The notes under the pieces were generated by a model that saw only the letters and a list, made by a program, of their open reading frames with translations, was not told where the DNA came from and ran no database searches. DNA of 64,000 nucleotides, taken from Glaciimonas sp. PCH181. Lineage in GTDB: Bacteria; Pseudomonadota; Gammaproteobacteria; Burkholderiales; Burkholderiaceae_D. A program made the translations under genes and the position numbers. The first letter of the stretch is position 1. Each line of letters begins with the position of its first letter. Shown here piece after piece: positions 34,362-43,275 of the stretch. Where the stretch lies: contig NZ_PYFP01000001.1 of assembly GCF_003056055.1 (NCBI RefSeq), positions 1,178,001 to 1,242,000 on the forward strand. The letters are read 5' to 3'.

Positions 34362-35282
34362 TTATTGCACATCTCTCCCAGCATGACCATCAGCAAAAAA
34401 TTCCTGTAAAAACTCAACGCATACGCGTACCTTGGCTGAATTGCTCAGACGCGATGGGTAAACTGCCCAAATATTGGCTTCTTGCTGATAAGTGGGCAGC
34501 ACTCTGACCAACTGCCCGCTTTCTAAATATTGTCCGATGTCCCAGATAGAACGCAGCACCACGCCGCGACCGTCAATCGCCCACCGCACTGCTACTTCAC
34601 CGTGATTAGTCGACAAAGGGCCGGTCACCTTTACCGTTTGCTCTTCGCCGTTATCATTGCGCAGTTTCCACACTCCAAACGGATGATCGCGCTCTTTGAT
34701 CACCAGACAATCATGTTGCGCCAGATCGCTCAACGCATGTGGATGGCCGCGTCGCTGCAAATATGCCGGGGATGCGCATAACACGCGGTGATTGGATGCC
34801 AGACGACGGGCATGCAGATGCGGCGCTATTTCATCGCCGACGCGGATGTCGAGATCAAAGCCTTCGCTAGCCACGTCCACCAGTCGGTCAAACACCTCAA
34901 AGCGTACTGTTAGCAACGGATAACGCGCGATCAGTGTTGAAATTGCCGGACCGACGACATTGCGGCCAAAGCCAAAACTGCTGCAAATCCGCATCGCCCC
35001 ACGCGGCACCTGGCGCGTGATGGATACTTCCTGCAACAAATGATCGATGTCGTCCAGAATCCGCTGCGCCCAGTGATAAACGCGCTCGCCTTCTTCGGTA
35101 ACGACAACGCTGCGCGTGGTGCGCTTAAACAGGCGCGTGGATAGTTCTTCTTCCAGAATTCGAATGCGTTTGCTGATGTAAGCAGGCGAACTGCCTAATT
35201 CATCCGCCGCTGCCGAGAAACTGGATTTGCGCACAACGGTGATAAATACGCGCAAGTCATCCGGGGTGGGTAGTTTATTCAC
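34362..35282 (-). CDS. LysR family regulator (DmlR-like)
   Basis: A regulator of 306 residues from the GTG at 35282 (longest frame 317). It begins NKLPTPDDLRVFITVVRKSSFSAAADELGSSPAYISKRIRILEEELSTRLFKRTTR, the helix-turn-helix typical of the DmlR/YeaT subgroup. The C-terminal part is the usual effector domain. It is divergent from a tartrate/D-malate dehydrogenase, the same arrangement as dmlR-dmlA in E. coli, where DmlR activates dmlA in response to D- or L-malate or meso-tartrate. Confidence 0.9.
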   Translation of the reverse strand: MNKLPTPDDLRVFITVVRKSSFSAAADELGSSPAYISKRIRILEEELSTRLFKRTTRSVVVTEEGERVYHWAQRILDDIDHLLQEVSITRQVPRGAMRICSSFGFGRNVVGPAISTLIARYPLLTVRFEVFDRLVDVASEGFDLDIRVGDEIAPHLHARRLASNHRVLCASPAYLQRRGHPHALSDLAQHDCLVIKERDHPFGVWKLRNDNGEEQTVKVTGPLSTNHGEVAVRWAIDGRGVVLRSIWDIGQYLESGQLVRVLPTYQQEANIWAVYPSRLSNSAKVRVCVEFLQEFFADGHAGRDVQ

Positions 35283-35382
35283 GATCTGTGCACAATATAG
35301 CGATGGAAATAGCAATTATAGGTGTAATCATAGTGAATATAATGCTGTGTATCTTGCGTCGCAGACGCCCTAAAAGGAAATT

Positions 35383-36480
35383 ATGAACACAACCTACAAA
35401 ATAGCCGTGCTGGCGGGCGATGGCATAGGCAAGGAAGTTATGCCAGAAGGCCTGCGCGTCGTGAAAGCGGCGGCGCAACGTTTCGGGATTACGCTGGAAC
35501 TGACGGAGTTTGACTGGGCCAGCTGCGACTACTATGCGCAAACCGGCAGCATGATGCCAGCGGACTGGAAAGAACAGCTGTCAGGAATGGACGCGATCTA
35601 TTTCGGTGCTGTGGGCTGGCCGGATATCGTTCCGGATCACATTTCGCTGTGGGGTTCGTTGTTAAAGTTCCGCCGTGAATTCGACCAATATATCAACCTG
35701 CGCCCAGCACAGACTTTCAAAGGCGTGCGCAGTCCGTTGGCGGATCGCGGTGCTGGCGATATCGACATGATGATCGTCCGTGAAAATACCGAAGGCGAAT
35801 ACTCATCGGTTGGCGGCATTATGTACGAGGGCACACCGAACGAAATCGTCATGCAGCAGGCGGTATTTTCTCGCCGTGGCAGTGATCGGGTATTGAAATT
35901 TGCATTTGAGCTGGCAAAAACCCGTCCGCGCAAACACGTGACAGTCGCCACCAAAAGCAATGGCATCTCGATCTCCATGCCGTGGTGGGATGCCCGCGCT
36001 GCCGAAATGGCAAGCCAGTATCCCGATATCAGTTGGGACAAGCAGCACATTGATATTCTTTGTGCGCGCTTTGTATTACAGCCACAGCGTTTTGATGTCG
36101 TGGTGGCCTCCAATTTATTCGGCGATATTCTCTCTGACCTCGGGCCCGCCTGCACCGGCACGATTGGCCTCGCGCCATCCGCCAATCTGAATCCGGAACG
36201 CAACTTCCCTTCATTGTTCGAGCCGGTCCATGGGTCTGCGCCCGATATCTATGGCAAAAATATCGCCAACCCGATTGCGATGATCTGGTCCGGCGCGATG
36301 ATGCTGGATTTCCTCTGTGGCAATAGTAATGACAGCAAAGGTCGTTTAGCCCACGACGCCATCGTTGCCGCCATTAAATCAGCACTGGAAACCGGCCCGC
36401 ATACCGGCGATCTGGGTGGCACTGCCTCCACTACTGCGATGGGCGAAGCGATTGCAAAACTGGTGAGCGAAACTGTTTAA
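35383..36480 (+). CDS. Tartrate dehydrogenase / D-malate dehydrogenase (decarboxylating)
   Basis: A 365-residue beta-decarboxylating dehydrogenase of the TtuC/DmlA family. Motifs are IAVLAGDGIGKEVMPEG at the N-terminus, MMIVRENTEGEYSSVGG, ATKSNGISISMPWWD, and LFEPVHGSAPDIYGKNIANP. It oxidises D-malate to pyruvate and CO2, or tartrate/meso-tartrate, with NAD and Mn2+. AAAGGAAATT precedes the ATG. With the divergent DmlR-like regulator and the downstream porin it forms a dicarboxylate utilisation locus. A truncated malic enzyme nearby may once have belonged to the same theme. Confidence 0.92.
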   Translation: MNTTYKIAVLAGDGIGKEVMPEGLRVVKAAAQRFGITLELTEFDWASCDYYAQTGSMMPADWKEQLSGMDAIYFGAVGWPDIVPDHISLWGSLLKFRREFDQYINLRPAQTFKGVRSPLADRGAGDIDMMIVRENTEGEYSSVGGIMYEGTPNEIVMQQAVFSRRGSDRVLKFAFELAKTRPRKHVTVATKSNGISISMPWWDARAAEMASQYPDISWDKQHIDILCARFVLQPQRFDVVVASNLFGDILSDLGPACTGTIGLAPSANLNPERNFPSLFEPVHGSAPDIYGKNIANPIAMIWSGAMMLDFLCGNSNDSKGRLAHDAIVAAIKSALETGPHTGDLGGTASTTAMGEAIAKLVSETV

Positions 36481-36510
36481 AACAGAAAGTCGTCTCTTTT
36501 GAACAAAATA

Positions 36511-36550
36511 CCGATGGCACCTATTGCGTATGCTGCATAGGTGCCATCGG
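36511..36550. terminator. Perfect 14-bp hairpin between convergent genes
   Basis: CCGATGGCACCTAT (36511-36524) pairs perfectly with ATAGGTGCCATCGG (36537-36550) around a 12-base loop. It lies midway between the dehydrogenase and porin stops and is the likely bidirectional terminator, although neither side has a strong T-run. Confidence 0.6.
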
Positions 36551-36621
36551 CATGTTGGGAGGATGCGCCATCACCCGCTAAAGCAGCGACGCATCAAACT
36601 AAAACTCTCATTTTTAGCTAC

Positions 36622-37686
36622 TTAGAAAAAGTGCACGATACCTAACTGCACACCGTTAATCGTGCCGCCCGGAACAGATGCCACGCGTGCGGCGGACTGG
36701 ACTACTGCAGCACCGCCTAAAACGAAACTATTTCGGTTGTCTTGTTGTTTTAAATGTGAATAACCTGAATACAGTGTCGTCCGTTTGGAAAGCATGTAGC
36801 GATAGAGAACGCTGGGTTCGACAGCGTTGCCATGTCCCTTGCCCGTTACATGGTCACGAGTCGCCGCATAGCCAAAAGCCAACGACGATACGGGTGTAAA
36901 ACTATACAGCGCAGAGACCGAATATAAATTGCTATCGATGCTGTTGTCTGTTGCGATTTCACGGTCGATGGCGGCAAATACTTTCCATTGGTCGTTGATG
37001 CGATAAGACGTTCCGACGGCGGTGCGTTTTGCCTTATAAGCCAATGCCGTATTGCTGATTTCTTCATAATTGATACCGGCATAGAACGCGCCTTTTTCAT
37101 ATTCAGCCGCCATATGCAGATTGTTATTGCCGCTCACTTCTGGCAAAGGCGTTCCGCCAGCAATAGCACCTCTGCCGAATAAACCTTGCACCTTGAATCC
37201 GTTCATATCCGGCGAAAAAATCCCAATCGCATTGTCCACCCGAAGCGTTGCGCCAAACATGTTATTCCAGCCCGAGGCTTGAGTCGTTCCGCCAAAGGCA
37301 TCAAATTTGCCATTCATATAAAATTGCGGCGTATTTTGGCGGCCTAGACGAAACTCCCCCCATTGACTCGATAATCCAACCCAGGATTGCCGATTAAAAA
37401 GCCGATTCGAATCGGCTTGCGATCCGTCTTGAGAATTAAAGCCGCTCTCCAGGACGAAGTTAGCTTTAAGGCCAGCTCCCAAATCTTCGTTTCCTTTAAA
37501 ACCGAGTCGGCTGGGATACAAACCACTGGCATCCATCCGCGTCACCGACGGCACGCCTGTCGCGTGTATGTTGGTCATGAAGGTATCCACGACGCCATAG
37601 ATGGTGACATTGGTTTGCGCGGCTGCCGGATTTGCCATGCCAGCGCCGATCAGGGATGCGCTGAGTCCTACTTTGCTGTATTTCAT
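36622..37686 (-). CDS. Gram-negative trimeric porin
   Basis: A 354-residue outer-membrane porin of the Burkholderiales type. It has a signal peptide (VGLSASLIGAGMANPAAAQ), then TNVTIYGVVDTFM, LGFKGNEDLGAGLKANFVLESGF, FNRQSWVGLSSQWGEFRLGRQ, and a C-terminal Phe strand (GVQLGIVHFF) recognised by the BAM machinery. GGAGAAG precedes the ATG at 37686. It allows diffusion of small hydrophilic solutes. Its place beside the malate/tartrate locus suggests dicarboxylate uptake, which is inference. Confidence 0.9.
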   Translation of the reverse strand: MKYSKVGLSASLIGAGMANPAAAQTNVTIYGVVDTFMTNIHATGVPSVTRMDASGLYPSRLGFKGNEDLGAGLKANFVLESGFNSQDGSQADSNRLFNRQSWVGLSSQWGEFRLGRQNTPQFYMNGKFDAFGGTTQASGWNNMFGATLRVDNAIGIFSPDMNGFKVQGLFGRGAIAGGTPLPEVSGNNNLHMAAEYEKGAFYAGINYEEISNTALAYKAKRTAVGTSYRINDQWKVFAAIDREIATDNSIDSNLYSVSALYSFTPVSSLAFGYAATRDHVTGKGHGNAVEPSVLYRYMLSKRTTLYSGYSHLKQQDNRNSFVLGGAAVVQSAARVASVPGGTINGVQLGIVHFF

Positions 37687-37772
37687 TTTTATCTTCTCCA
37701 CACCATTAAAAAACTGTTTTTATGTACAAGGTTTCCTATAAAACTATAGCGATCCACATCGCACCATCAATC

Positions 37773-38530
37773 TCACTCCCCTATCGCCAAGCTACGGTTG
37801 ATCAGCTTGCGCAGTGAGAGTCGGTACTGCGCCATGTCGCCAATTTCTCGCGTTGCAACGCCGTCGCGCATTGCGGCTAACGCAACGGCAGGCGCAACCC
37901 GCTCAATCAGCCTGCTGTCGAAAGGCGTTGGGATGATGTACTCCGGTCCGAAACTTAGGTGACGTCCGGGATAGGCAGCCTGCACGCACGATGGCACTTC
38001 TTCGAGTGCAAGATCGGCAATCGCATCGACGCAGGCGGCCTTCATGCCAGGCGTAATCTGCGTGGCACCGACATCAAGCGCGCCGCGAAATAGAAAGGGA
38101 AAACACAACACGTTATTGACCTGATTCGGATAGTCAGAACGGCCGGTCGCCACGATGCAGTCGCTTCTGACCGATGCCACCACTTCTGGACGAATCTCCG
38201 GTTCGGGATTGGCTAACGCTAGGATGAGCGCCCTTGGAGCGGGTTTTTGTACTGCTGCAGCGGTGAGTAACCCTGCAGCCGAGCAACCCAAAAAAATATC
38301 CTGACCAGCCACAGCATTTTCCAGCGTTTGTACATCGCGGGTCGTCGCGTAACGGGCCTTATTGATTTCCATATTTGGCTCGCGACCTTGAAACACCACG
38401 CCCTTGGAATCTACTAGCGTGATGTGCTCTTTTTTCAACCCCAGACGGACTAGCAAATCAAGACAGGCAATCGCAGCAGCGCCAGCGCCGGAAAACACCA
38501 ACGTCGCGTTCTCTAGTTGCTTACCCGCCA
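37773..38530 (-). pseudogene. Malic enzyme, C-terminal NAD-binding half only
   Basis: The frame encodes the second half of malic enzyme: LAGKQLENATLVFSGAGAAA (NAD site), ITLVDSKGVVFQGRE, LALANPEPEIRPEVV, ATGRSDYPNQVNNVLCFPF and a family C-terminus. The N-terminal catalytic half (malate and metal binding, about 170 residues) is missing. At about 38530 the frame passes directly into the oppositely oriented 5' end of a truncated sigma-54 activator. No valid start or Shine-Dalgarno exists at the break. It is a non-functional remnant formed by a rearrangement. Confidence 0.85.
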
Positions 38531-39078
38531 GACGTATTGATGTGCGAATAATTTCAGCGAGTAATAAAGATTTACCTCAGCTGATTCAGATAAAAGAATT
38601 TCGGGAAGATCTTTTTTACCGCTGTAACGTCATTGGTATAACAATCCCATCGCTGCGTCAACGGCGAGAAGATATCGTTGTACTGGCAAACTATTTTTTA
38701 ACAAAATACGCAGACTTATTAAACAAACGGACTTTCCGCTTTTCTGCTTATGTATTAGACCAAATGCTGAATTACCCGTGGCCCGGGAATGTAAGAGAGC
38801 TGGAGAATGCCGTTGAGCGAATGGTAAATCTGACGGATGAAGAGGAAATAGAAGACATCGCATTTCTTGACACGGCACGGATTCAAATGGCCCCCAATAC
38901 CACTAAATTTGATGCAGGACGTCCGCTTAAAGAAATGGAACGTGTTGCCATTATTAACGTGCTGCGTGAATGTCGATTTAATGTGACAGAATCGGCTAAA
39001 AGATTAGGCATATCAAAACCGACGCTGTATAAAAAAATTCAAGGACACAACATTCCGATGGAACGAGGTTTTAAATAA
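38524..39078 (+). pseudogene. Sigma-54-dependent activator, C-terminal half only
   Basis: The frame starts abruptly at RIDVRIISASNKDL, the middle of the AAA+ domain (usual DVRLIAATN). It continues with FREDLFYRCNVIGITIPSLRQRREDI, YPWPGNVRELENAVERMV (the WPGNVREL motif) and a Fis-type helix-turn-helix (FNVTESAKRLGISKPTLYKKI). The sensor domain, Walker A, Walker B and the sigma-54-contacting GAFTGA loop are absent, so it cannot activate transcription. Its 5' end coincides with the break in the oppositely oriented malic enzyme. Confidence 0.85.
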
Positions 39079-39115
39079 TCTTTTGATCATGTGCATCAAC
39101 CGCAAGCATTAAAAT

Positions 39116-39238
39116 TTATCCGGCGCTTTGCTTGCGCCACTCTGATGGCGGCATTCCCACATATTGTACGAATGCGCGGGTAAATGAAGCCTGCGAACTG
39201 TAACCGACAGTTGACGCGATGACTCCTAGCTTTAGTTT
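39116..39238 (-). pseudogene. AraC family regulator, C-terminal remnant
   Basis: About 40 codons ending at TAA 39116: LKLGVIASTVGYSSQASFTRAF, then QYVGMPPSEWRKQS. This is the second helix-turn-helix of an AraC/XylS regulator (GYSSQASFTRAFxxxxGxxPxxWR). Nothing of the ligand domain or first helix-turn-helix remains. The gene is truncated at its 5' side around 39240. Confidence 0.75.
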
Positions 39239-39255
39239 TGTAACACCACCAGCAA

Positions 39256-39540
39256 TTATAGAAGCTGAGCGCGCACAGGCTTAGGAATCAAGTCACGCGT
39301 TCCTCTTCCCAAGTTCGGAAATTCTTCCGGCCGATTCCGACTTACCAAGACATACCAATCCGCGGGCATTACGACGTATTGCGACAGCCTTCCCATAATC
39401 GATCGCCTTGCGTGGTCGCCTCGATCGATGGCATCGGCGCACCTTCGGCGCTCCCTTGTGCGCTAGGTTGATCTTGCGTGAAGCCGCCCTCTAAACAAGC
39501 CGACGTATCGATATATCCCTGTATCAGCGCTTCGTTTTTA
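39256..39540 (-). pseudogene. Frameshifted remnant of an unrecognised protein
   Basis: Two overlapping minus-strand frames look like one broken coding sequence. An upstream part (about 39540-39370) reads KNEALIQGYIDTSACLEGG...MPSIEATTQGDRLW. A downstream part (39396-39256) reads QYVVMPADWYVLVSRNRPEEFPN...LIPKPVRAQLL to a stop. Both have natural protein composition but are joined by a frame change near 39390 and have no start region. I do not recognise the family. Confidence 0.35.
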
Positions 39541-39750
39541 CGCGAAATTTACACGTTCATGCCGTCTTTTTCTAAATTTTTTATATGCTCCTTGCTAAAA
39601 TTTTGCCGATGCTGATTGCTACCTCCTTGGTCAAACGCAGCTAGAAAGCGGCTGCAAAAACCCTTCGCAAAAATTGATATCGGTGTGCCGATATGAGGGT
39701 GCATGTCATGCATGAATTGATTGGCTTTTACATTACAGGGGAATAAAAAC

Positions 39751-41445
39751 ATGACAACGATCATCAACATCCGACATCTGGTTGCGTGTGCGTGCGCCGG
39801 TATCGGTATGGTTGCAATGACCGCAGCCGGTCCAGCGTTTGGGCAAACTGCCGCTGCAACTGCGACAGGTGGCGCGGTAGAGGGCAGTACACCGGGCTCA
39901 GAAAAACTGTCTTTCTCAAATAGATTTTTGAGTACTTATAAAGATTATTTGAACTGGAACGGCGATCCTGCGGGTGCACCGCAAACATGGCGCAAAGGGT
40001 ATCAACCACCACCGGAATCGTCGCCGCCAATGCCGTTTTCCAGCTGGCCGATGGGCGGATCGGAAATGATCGGCTATGACAATTCTTATAATGGTGCGCT
40101 GATGGATGCCATCTATAGCGGACCAAATGGGCAGGCCTGGAAAGACAGCCGAGTGACGCTGTACGGCTGGATCAATCCGGGGATGAATATCAGTTCGTCG
40201 CATACGCAATTCAACGGGCAAAACGGGACCGGCGGCAACTTCCCGGCAGCCTATGCTTACAAGCCGAACACCGTGCAATTGGATCAATTCGCGCTGTATC
40301 TCGAACGCACGCCTGACGAAGTGCAACAGGATCATTTCGATTGGGGATTTCGCCTGACAGGTTTGTATGGCACCGATGCAAAATACACTTTTTCAAGGGG
40401 CTTGTGGAGCAATCAATATACCAATTCCAACGGCAACGTAAGGGGGAATGGGTATGACATGCCGATGGCCTATGTAGAGGGTTATTTCCCCGGTGTAGCG
40501 GACGGCATGAATGTCCGGATCGGTCGTTATATTTCAGTTCCAGACATCGAAGCGCAGCTGGCACCGAACAACTATACCTACAGCCATTCTCTGCTGTACA
40601 CCGTTGATCCATACACGCAAGAAGGTGTCATGACAACGATCAAACTCAATAAAAACTGGACGATTCAGGGTGGCGTATCCGCCGGGAACGACGTGGCGAT
40701 CTGGTATCACCCAAGGGTACCGTCGACCTTTGTGAATGCCGCTGGCGATACAGTCGCCAATCCAAATGCCGGTCAGAAGATTGGCGCACAACTGACGCCA
40801 GCAGTCTGTGTAAATTGGACATCGGACAGTGGCAATGACTCGCTCTACCCTTGTTTAAATGGTGCCAAGCCCGTCGGCAATAGCGGCAACTTCGGTTGGA
40901 ATAATTTGCAGCACGAAGCCATTACCTGGTATCACAAATTCAACGACAAGTGGCATATCTCCACCGAGGGCTGGTACATGTATGAAAAGAATACGCCCAA
41001 CATGCAGAACGCTGACGGTCCAGGCTTGTGGAACTCTTACTTCGGCACGACAAACACCGTTGGTGGACCTTTCGGCGCAATGGGCGGCCATGGTTGCGGC
41101 CCGACCGATGGCGTTACCTGTACCTCAAAAGAATGGGCAGTCGTCAACTACCTTGTGTATCAACCCACGCCGCGTGACTTCATCACTTTGCGCTCAGAAA
41201 TTCTGGACGATGTAAACGGTCAGCGGACCGGCTTCGCTACCAGGTATAAGGAAGTTTTGCTTGGCTGGAATCACTGGTTCGGCAAGGCCATCACAATCCG
41301 TCCTGAAATACGCTATGAACACGCCGGATTGCCAGCGTACAACAACCCATGTCCGGTTGCTGGGACGGCAGGCTGTGGCTCTACCGTTACGACTGGAACA
41401 AAAAATCAATTCATGTTTGCAATGGACGCTATCGTCCACTTTTAA
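39751..41445 (+). CDS. Outer-membrane beta-barrel porin (OmpL-like, BBP2 type)
   Basis: A 564-residue exported protein. The signal peptide spans about residues 1-31 (IRHLVACACAGIGMVAMTAAGPAFG). A barrel rich in aromatic and Gly residues follows: LYGWINPGMNISSS, FDWGFRLTGLYGTDAKYTFSRG, AYVEGYFPGVADGMNVRIGRYISVPDIEAQLAPNNY, GWYMYEKNTPNM. It ends on FAMDAIVHF with a terminal Phe. GVADG..VRIGR.I..P.IE is typical of the putative beta-barrel porin-2 family. CAGGGGAAT precedes the ATG at 39751. It is the only long intact gene within the graveyard region. Confidence 0.8.
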   Translation: MTTIINIRHLVACACAGIGMVAMTAAGPAFGQTAAATATGGAVEGSTPGSEKLSFSNRFLSTYKDYLNWNGDPAGAPQTWRKGYQPPPESSPPMPFSSWPMGGSEMIGYDNSYNGALMDAIYSGPNGQAWKDSRVTLYGWINPGMNISSSHTQFNGQNGTGGNFPAAYAYKPNTVQLDQFALYLERTPDEVQQDHFDWGFRLTGLYGTDAKYTFSRGLWSNQYTNSNGNVRGNGYDMPMAYVEGYFPGVADGMNVRIGRYISVPDIEAQLAPNNYTYSHSLLYTVDPYTQEGVMTTIKLNKNWTIQGGVSAGNDVAIWYHPRVPSTFVNAAGDTVANPNAGQKIGAQLTPAVCVNWTSDSGNDSLYPCLNGAKPVGNSGNFGWNNLQHEAITWYHKFNDKWHISTEGWYMYEKNTPNMQNADGPGLWNSYFGTTNTVGGPFGAMGGHGCGPTDGVTCTSKEWAVVNYLVYQPTPRDFITLRSEILDDVNGQRTGFATRYKEVLLGWNHWFGKAITIRPEIRYEHAGLPAYNNPCPVAGTAGCGSTVTTGTKNQFMFAMDAIVHF

Positions 41446-41494
41446 CCATCGCCAGATACCACGGACGTAGCTTTAGTATTGGCGATGAAGCAGT

Positions 41495-41531
41495 CGGATG
41501 GAGATTAAACCACACAGGCCATCTCCATCCG
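41495..41531 (+). terminator. Hairpin after the OmpL-like porin
   Basis: CGGATGGAGAT (41495-41505) pairs perfectly with ATCTCCATCCG (41521-41531) around a 15-base loop, 50 bases after the porin stop. It is a probable terminator with a short T-run (GTTTAAGG). Confidence 0.5.
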
Positions 41532-41678
41532 TTTAAGGCAAAAACCGTAGCAATATTTGATCCTGATCGCAGCAGCCTTGCGGACGTGGTGTGCCAACCA
41601 ATTAAAGCCGTTTAAGGCGTCCATAAACTTGTAGGACAATTATTTTTACTTTAGAAATTTGAGAAAAAGAAAATCGCC

Positions 41679-41942
41679 ATGAAAAAATTCACCATAGCCA
41701 GTCTCATCATTGTCGGTCTCGCCGTATGTTCTATGGCCAATGCTGCACAAGATCAATTGATCGTTGAACAGGTACGCAAAAGCCACCTCGCACATGAACA
41801 ACCGAAAACCGCTGAACACGATCATGACTCGCACGCAGAAGCAACAGCGACCAATGACCAAAAACAGATACAGGGTGCACAAGAAGCGAATACGCGATTG
41901 ACCGGAACGGATACGTCAAGTCAAGACAGCAGCAATAAGTAA
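41679..41942 (+). CDS. Small exported hypothetical protein
   Basis: An 87-residue protein with a clear signal peptide (MKKFTIASLIIVGLAVCSMANAA). A polar, His/Asp/Gln/Thr-rich mature part includes HDHDSHAE near residues 47-54. The His-Asp cluster could bind metal, but this is only composition. No family was recognised. The start has a purine-rich GAGAAAAAGAAAA stretch upstream. The gene stands alone between the OmpL-like porin and decayed regulators. Confidence 0.6.
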   Translation: MKKFTIASLIIVGLAVCSMANAAQDQLIVEQVRKSHLAHEQPKTAEHDHDSHAEATATNDQKQIQGAQEANTRLTGTDTSSQDSSNK

Positions 41943-41973
41943 GACGTTCGAAGATGATTATTCAGGATGGTTT

Positions 41974-42225
41974 ATGTTTAGAAATGGAAGAAAACTGGAC
42001 GTCGGTACAGTAGTCGGCTATCTGCTGGTAGTAGGTATCTCTGCTTACAAAAGCAAGGTCGACTATGACGCCCAAACCACGTTTTCGGCATCGCGACTCA
42101 CTGCCATGCCGACTAATCAACGGATCGCGTTACCGCCCCATCTTCCACGATTTCTGGGCTGTTCCGTAAGGCTTGTTATTGCCGAGCCAGAGATTTTTCA
42201 CTGCTATCCCGGACTAGACAACTAG
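41974..42225 (+). CDS. Short hypothetical ORF, possibly a fragment
   Basis: An 83-codon frame from ATG 41974 with AGGATGG upstream. The N-terminus has one weak hydrophobic stretch (VGTVVGYLLVVGISAY); the rest is mixed and not family-like. It sits 31 bases after the small exported protein and 6 bases before a convergent GlxA-type remnant. It may be read through from the upstream gene, or may be decayed sequence. Confidence 0.3.
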   Translation: MFRNGRKLDVGTVVGYLLVVGISAYKSKVDYDAQTTFSASRLTAMPTNQRIALPPHLPRFLGCSVRLVIAEPEIFHCYPGLDN

Positions 42226-42231
42226 TTTCTT

Positions 42232-42540
42232 CTAAAGCACTTCAGTCGCTTTTCTAGACTCTCTGGTTTTCCGCGCTTGTGTCGGCGTTTTTCCGTAAGC
42301 CTTGCGAAAGCGCAATTTCATTGCAAAAGCAGTGGGACTCATCCCCAATTCGGCATGGAATAAGCGTTCCAGCTGACGTGCGCTGACATGTACGCGTTCA
42401 GCTATTTCTTCAAGAGATAAGGGCGTAGAAATATTTCGTTCTATCAGCAGCAAGGCTTTACGCACCTTGAAATTATCTGTTTCTCCGGTAAGCAAAGGCT
42501 GCGGCTGCGGGGTTTTAGACGGCAATGGTGCATCCCGGCC
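42232..42540 (-). pseudogene. GlxA-type AraC regulator, helix-turn-helix remnant with internal deletion
   Basis: The frame carries the first AraC helix-turn-helix (PLSLEEIAERVHVSARQLERLFHAELGMSPTAF) and then AMKLR joined directly to FRKAYGKTPTQARKTRES. In GlxA-type proteins about 35 residues with the second helix-turn-helix (RKALWLL...CGF...SHF) lie between these two points. Both borders contain similar LRxRKA/EFRKAY coding, so a deletion between short repeats is likely. The DJ-1/PfpI sensor domain is absent. The open ATG at 42564 lies in PurU-derived DNA in another frame, so the 5' end is a fusion scar. Confidence 0.75.
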
Positions 42541-42799
42541 CTTCATCCAAATCTGTGGTGACATAATGTGCGGTTGCGCCGATTAATTTAACCCCTCTGA
42601 CATAGGCTTGATGGTAAGGCTTGTCCCCCTTGAAACCGGGTAAGAACGAATGATGGATATTGATTGTCCGACGTTTCAGGGCGGCGAGCAAGCGCGCCTC
42701 GTGCTGTATCTTGGTTTCTGGCGTGATCGGAAGATGGTAAAACGGGATGCCATTTGCGGTCGCAATCGGGCCTAGATCAGGATGATTAGAAACGATTCT
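42536..42799 (-). pseudogene. Formyltetrahydrofolate deformylase (PurU) internal fragment
   Basis: A frame of about 88 codons reads [24 protein letters not shown], then [34 protein letters not shown] and [20 protein letters not shown]. This is the core of PurU with the active-site SFLPGFKG and [12 protein letters not shown] motifs. The ACT domain at the N-terminus is missing, an in-frame stop lies just upstream, and the C-terminus (IIEQDV...) is cut off at about 42536, where GlxA-type sequence begins. It is a non-functional fragment. Confidence 0.85.
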
Positions 42800-42843
42800 T
42801 CAAGAAAACGCATGGCGGCGGCCACTTGCCCCCTGTTGCAGCC

Positions 42844-42985
42844 TCAGCTCCCTAATTCATCGACCATGAGATCTATGAAGCGCCTGACGCGGGGTTCCAG
42901 AAAACGTCTTGTAGGGTAGATCCTGACGATCTTTACATCGTCTGCCTCAAGGTTGGGCAGCACCTGATGCGGCCGGCAGCCAAAT
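42844..42985 (-). pseudogene. LysR regulator C-terminal remnant
   Basis: The last 40 or so codons before TGA 42844 read QVLPNLEADDVKIVRIYPTRRFLEP then VRRFIDLMVDELG. This is the typical end of a LysR effector domain (YPxRRFLxPxVRxFIDxLV). Upstream the sequence switches to DNA of a plus-strand RidA fragment, so everything else is lost. Confidence 0.7.
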
Positions 42986-43000
42986 CCCCGGCCACCAGAA

Positions 43001-43273
43001 ACGCCGGCTGTCGGCGAGGACGATTTCGAGGTACAGACCCGGCAGACGCTGGAAAATCTCGATCGTGTGCTGGCAGGATTTGGCGTCACGAAATCGAATA
43101 TCGCGCATATGGAAATCTATTTGACAGACTCGCAAGCACACTTCGCGCCATTAGCGGTGCTGTTCAAAGAATATGTCGGCGACCATCGTCCAGCCGCAAC
43201 CGTCATCGGCGTGTCGGGTTTGGCCTTTCCTCATCAGCTGGTTGAAATCCACGTTGTGGCACACGCTGCTTAA
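43001..43273 (+). pseudogene. RidA/YjgF family protein, 5'-truncated
   Basis: About 90 codons are open to the stop at 43273: FEVQTRQTLENLDRVLAGFG, MEIYLTDSQAHFAPLAVLFKEYV and RPAATVIGVSGLAFPHQLVEIHVVAHAA. This is the RidA C-terminal two-thirds with the conserved Arg (HRPAATVI) and final Glu (VEIHVVA). The N-terminal strand region (about 35 residues) is missing. There is no proper start; GTG 43067 lies in the middle. RidA deaminates reactive enamines, but this copy is probably inactive. Confidence 0.75.
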
Positions 43274-43275
43274 CT

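Noticed and set aside
39549..39770. 73-codon minus-strand frame upstream of the OmpL-like porin
   Set aside because: It overlaps the porin's ribosome-binding site and start on the other strand and shows no protein-like features.
42947..43141. Minus-strand frame resembling part of a LysR effector domain
   Set aside because: It lies antisense to a clearer plus-strand RidA sequence; only the part below about 42985 matches LysR convincingly.
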